Assembly: GCA_002303765.1 (NCBI GenBank)
Contig: DBCB01000230.1
Coordinates: 1 to 7,377, forward strand
DNA: 7,377 nt
Direction: 5' to 3'
Source: Planctomycetaceae bacterium UBA969
GTDB taxonomy: Bacteria; Planctomycetota; Planctomycetia; Gemmatales; Gemmataceae
Part shown: in pieces, positions 4,728-7,377 of the stretch
Numbering within the stretch: the stretch's first letter is position 1
Layout of the letters: each line of letters starts with the position of its first letter
The notes under the pieces: generated by a model
The model's database searches: none
Told to the model about the DNA's origin: nothing
The model's input: only the letters and a program-made list of their open reading frames with translations
Position numbers and translations under genes: made by a program

Positions 4728-7377
4728 ATGATTTGGAAAGTTTTTGCTTTAATAGCTCCTTTATTTTTAATTACCTCAGTTCGCCCTGCTTTGGGAGCTG
4801 ATCAAAATCAACACGACTTTTTTGAAAACAAAATCCGCCCGCTTTTTGTTACCTATTGTCATGATTGCCATAGCACATCAAAGAAACAGCGGGGGGGGCT
4901 TTTATTAGATTCAAAGCCTTCTGTTTTGAAGGGTGGCGATTCCGGGCATTTATTTGTTGCAGGCAAACCAGATGAAAGTTTATTGATGAAGGTTGTGAGC
5001 TATGATGATGAAATCAAGATGCCTCCTAAAAGCAAACTTTCAGCTTCCCAAATCGAAGATCTCCGTAAATGGGTAAAAGATGGTGCTTACTGGCCTGTCG
5101 AAAAAAACGTTGCTGTAAAAGCCAGCATCTTTAATATCGAAGAAAGAAAAAAGGAATGGGCTTGGCAGCCATTAAGTAAATCTAACCCGAAATCATTGAA
5201 TTCAAATCCGTGGGTAAAATCTTCTATTGATGCCTTTGTGCTTGATAAAATGACCGAAAAAGGTCTGGTCCCTGCTACCGCCGCAGCAAAAGAGGCTTTG
5301 ATCAGAAGAGCTTATTTTGATCTTATTGGCTTGCCTCCTCTGCCTGCAGATACCAAGGCTTTTCTTCAAGATAACTCTCCCAATGCATTCGAAAAAGTTG
5401 TCAACAAATTAATCGAATCTTCTTCGTTTGGTGAAAAATGGGCTAGGCATTGGCTTGATCTTGTGCGTTATGGAGATTCCCGCGGCCATGAATTCGATGC
5501 CTCGATTCCTAATGCTTTTCAGTATCGTGATTATGTTATTCGTGCCTTTAATTCTGATGTTCCCTACAACCAATTTGTCAAAGAGCACCTTGCAGGCGAT
5601 TTAATCTCTAATCCCAGATTGCATCCTGTTGAAGGTTGGAACGAATCTATCCTAGGTACAGGATTTCTTTATTTAGGCGAAGAAGTTCATTCGCCTGTTG
5701 ATATTAGGCTTGATCAAGCGGATCGCTTTGATAATCGCATTGATGTAATTGGGAAAACTTTTCTAGGCCTTACCATTGCTTGCGCCCGTTGCCATGATCA
5801 TAAGTTCGATCCCATTCCTACCAAGGATTATTACTCCTTGTTTGGTTTTCTTTCAAGCAGTCATTATCGATTGGCACGTTTTCAGAGCATGGAGAAAAAC
5901 AAAAAGATCGATCAAAAACTAGCTGCAATAAGAGATAGTTTAGAGCCTCTAATAAAGGCAGAATTAAGTGATGCTGTTAAAAATGCTGCAGCTAATTTTC
6001 CCACTTATGCTAAAGCTGCAAATCTTGGTTACAAACTTGCAAAAGGACCCGCTGTTCCTAGTTCAGTTGGCCAAGATATTCTTATTGATGATTTTGAGTC
6101 AGGCAGCTTTAAAGGGTGGAAAGTTGAAGGTAATGCTTTTAGTGCTGCCCCCGTCTCTTCTAATGATCTTGCCCCTGAGCAAAAAGATGGATCTTTTCAG
6201 GGCAAGTTTCTCGTCAATTCTTATATCCACAAAAAAGCGCAAAGGGTTTCTCGTTCTGACCAACCTACCGGTACTCTTACTTCTGATCCTTTTTTAATTC
6301 AAAGGGATTATATTTCTTTGCTTGTTGGAGGCGGAAGTCATCTTGGAAAGACTTGTGTAAATTTGTTGGTTGATGGCAAAACCGAAATTAGCATTACCGG
6401 CAAAAATCTAAACGCAATGGCTTTAGCTTCCATGGATGTTCGTCGCTTTGCAGGTAAGATGGGCGCTATCCAAATTGTTGATCAAGAAACCGTCGGATGG
6501 GGCCATATTGCTGTTGATGCTATCAAGCAAACTAATTCTGTAATGCCAAATAATGCATCCGTTCTCGCACTTGGGAAAATCAACAAAACTGAGTTGGAAA
6601 AGATTGCCCTTGCTGAGAAAGTTGATTTAAATACGCTTTCAGGATTTTTGACTTACTTGTTAAAGGCTGATGCTGACCCTAAGCATCAGGATCATTTTTT
6701 TGCCAAAAAGATTCTCCATCCCGAGATGTTTCGTTCTAAAGATATAGGGACTGTCGTTGGCGACTTGGAATTTAGGGAGTCCTTTAAAAATAAAAAGCTT
6801 ATCGTTGATTATTCGAATGTTTCGGTTTCGGGTTGGATGCCCGATGATGTTACCTATGGTCGTAACCCAGCCAAGTTAGGCGCACTTAAAATCGTAGGGA
6901 CTAAACCTAAACCCGAATACCAATTCGTTGAATATTCAGCAGCGATGATTGATCCTTTTTGGCAAGATTTGAAGTACGCAAAAGGTGCTGAATCAGAGCC
7001 AGGTTCCCTTGGCGCTAATAGAGCGGGTAGGATTTTATCTACGCCTTCTTTTATTCTTGAAGATGGGTGGGTTCATTTTCTCGCGAAGGGTAAAGCTAAA
7101 GTTTATTCTTCTGTTGGGGCACACATTATGATTGCTGGGCCTTTGCATGGAAATTTGGTCCGCACTATCGATATGAATGATTGGGGGTGGGTCAGTATTG
7201 ATCTAACCCGTTACAAAAATCTACCAGTACATCTTGAGTTTTCTTCTGATGATTTGAACTTTGCCGTTAGATTTGTTTTGCAGGGCGGGCAAGATAAACC
7301 ATTATTGCCAACCCCTGCGCGCGAGTTTGTTTCTAAAACTTTAGCAACTCTTGATGACCAACTTTTTTATCAAGAAA
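4728..7377 (+). CDS. Planctomycete cytochrome c (PSCyt1)-DUF1549 protein with carbohydrate-binding-like inserts (3' partial)
   Basis: I followed this frame codon by codon from ATG 4728 to the right edge: 883 codons and no stop, so the gene continues outside. A signal peptide occupies residues 1 to about 24 (MIWK, hydrophobic core, ALGA before DQ). Residues about 28-115 are a PSCyt1 domain with heme-binding CHDCH at 44-48 and the family-typical GGLLLDS, GGDSG, GKPDES and IKMPPK. Residues about 160-375 are a DUF1549/PSCyt2 domain (AYFDLIGLPP, ARHWLDLVRYGDSRG, HLAGD), ending with a second CxxCH, Cys352-Ala-Arg-Cys355-His356, in CARCHDHKFDPIP. After a helical stretch comes a beta-rich insert at 454-602 (DDFESGSFKGW to VGWGHIAVDAI) resembling the jelly-roll module found beside GH32-like domains, then a second, more divergent insert at about 692-852. 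The usual C-terminal DUF1553 domain is expected downstream. It is exported and probably a c-type heme protein; the reaction is unknown. The start has no strong Shine-Dalgarno sequence, only GGTGG at 4721. Confidence 0.92.
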   Translation, partial: MIWKVFALIAPLFLITSVRPALGADQNQHDFFENKIRPLFVTYCHDCHSTSKKQRGGLLLDSKPSVLKGGDSGHLFVAGKPDESLLMKVVSYDDEIKMPPKSKLSASQIEDLRKWVKDGAYWPVEKNVAVKASIFNIEERKKEWAWQPLSKSNPKSLNSNPWVKSSIDAFVLDKMTEKGLVPATAAAKEALIRRAYFDLIGLPPLPADTKAFLQDNSPNAFEKVVNKLIESSSFGEKWARHWLDLVRYGDSRGHEFDASIPNAFQYRDYVIRAFNSDVPYNQFVKEHLAGDLISNPRLHPVEGWNESILGTGFLYLGEEVHSPVDIRLDQADRFDNRIDVIGKTFLGLTIACARCHDHKFDPIPTKDYYSLFGFLSSSHYRLARFQSMEKNKKIDQKLAAIRDSLEPLIKAELSDAVKNAAANFPTYAKAANLGYKLAKGPAVPSSVGQDILIDDFESGSFKGWKVEGNAFSAAPVSSNDLAPEQKDGSFQGKFLVNSYIHKKAQRVSRSDQPTGTLTSDPFLIQRDYISLLVGGGSHLGKTCVNLLVDGKTEISITGKNLNAMALASMDVRRFAGKMGAIQIVDQETVGWGHIAVDAIKQTNSVMPNNASVLALGKINKTELEKIALAEKVDLNTLSGFLTYLLKADADPKHQDHFFAKKILHPEMFRSKDIGTVVGDLEFRESFKNKKLIVDYSNVSVSGWMPDDVTYGRNPAKLGALKIVGTKPKPEYQFVEYSAAMIDPFWQDLKYAKGAESEPGSLGANRAGRILSTPSFILEDGWVHFLAKGKAKVYSSVGAHIMIAGPLHGNLVRTIDMNDWGWVSIDLTRYKNLPVHLEFSSDDLNFAVRFVLQGGQDKPLLPTPAREFVSKTLATLDDQLFYQE

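Noticed and set aside
5968..6297. Plus-strand frame of 109 codons inside the cytochrome-like gene
   Set aside because: Out of frame with the uninterrupted 883-codon gene that covers the same bases and shows recognisable domains.

Overview
This window most likely comes from a member of the phylum Planctomycetota, probably related to the Gemmataceae or Pirellulaceae but with an AT-rich genome. The strongest evidence is the last gene, which joins a planctomycete-type cytochrome c domain (PSCyt1) to a DUF1549/PSCyt2 domain, an architecture characteristic of this phylum. The other genes fit: a planctomycete-style secreted PQQ-like beta-propeller protein, an FHA-GAF-adenylate/guanylate cyclase, and a Lpg1974/BBP7-like outer-membrane beta-barrel. 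The family names are recognised from motifs only and were not tested by a search. No tRNA, rRNA, CRISPR array, insertion sequence or phage gene was seen.

Layout: four protein genes lie on the plus strand and fill almost the whole window. (1) Bases 2-1294 are the 3' part of a secreted, proline-rich-linker plus beta-barrel protein. Its start lies left of the window, and the visible part begins inside a signal peptide. A strong intrinsic terminator at 1321-1357 ends this unit. (2) Bases 1428-3224 encode a cytoplasmic FHA-GAF-class III cyclase signalling protein. (3) Bases 3261-4640 encode a secreted beta-propeller protein, 36 bases downstream and behind a good Shine-Dalgarno sequence, so it is probably cotranscribed with the cyclase gene. 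(4) Bases 4728-7377 are the 5' part of a large secreted PSCyt1-DUF1549 protein. It has no stop codon in the window and runs off the right edge after 883 codons.

How the genes may work together is inference. Genes 2-4 could form one transcription unit in which an intracellular cyclic-nucleotide sensor/enzyme is made along with two exported proteins, one a propeller and one a c-type-heme protein with carbohydrate-binding-like inserts. A candidate promoter with a perfect TATAAT in the 87-base gap before gene 4 means that gene may also be transcribed separately. The porin-like gene is separated from the rest by the terminator. Nothing here proves a new system. The points most worth checking are the unusual substrate-pocket residues of the cyclase, the two CxxCH sites and tandem inserts of the cytochrome-like protein, and the linkage of the cyclase with exported proteins.
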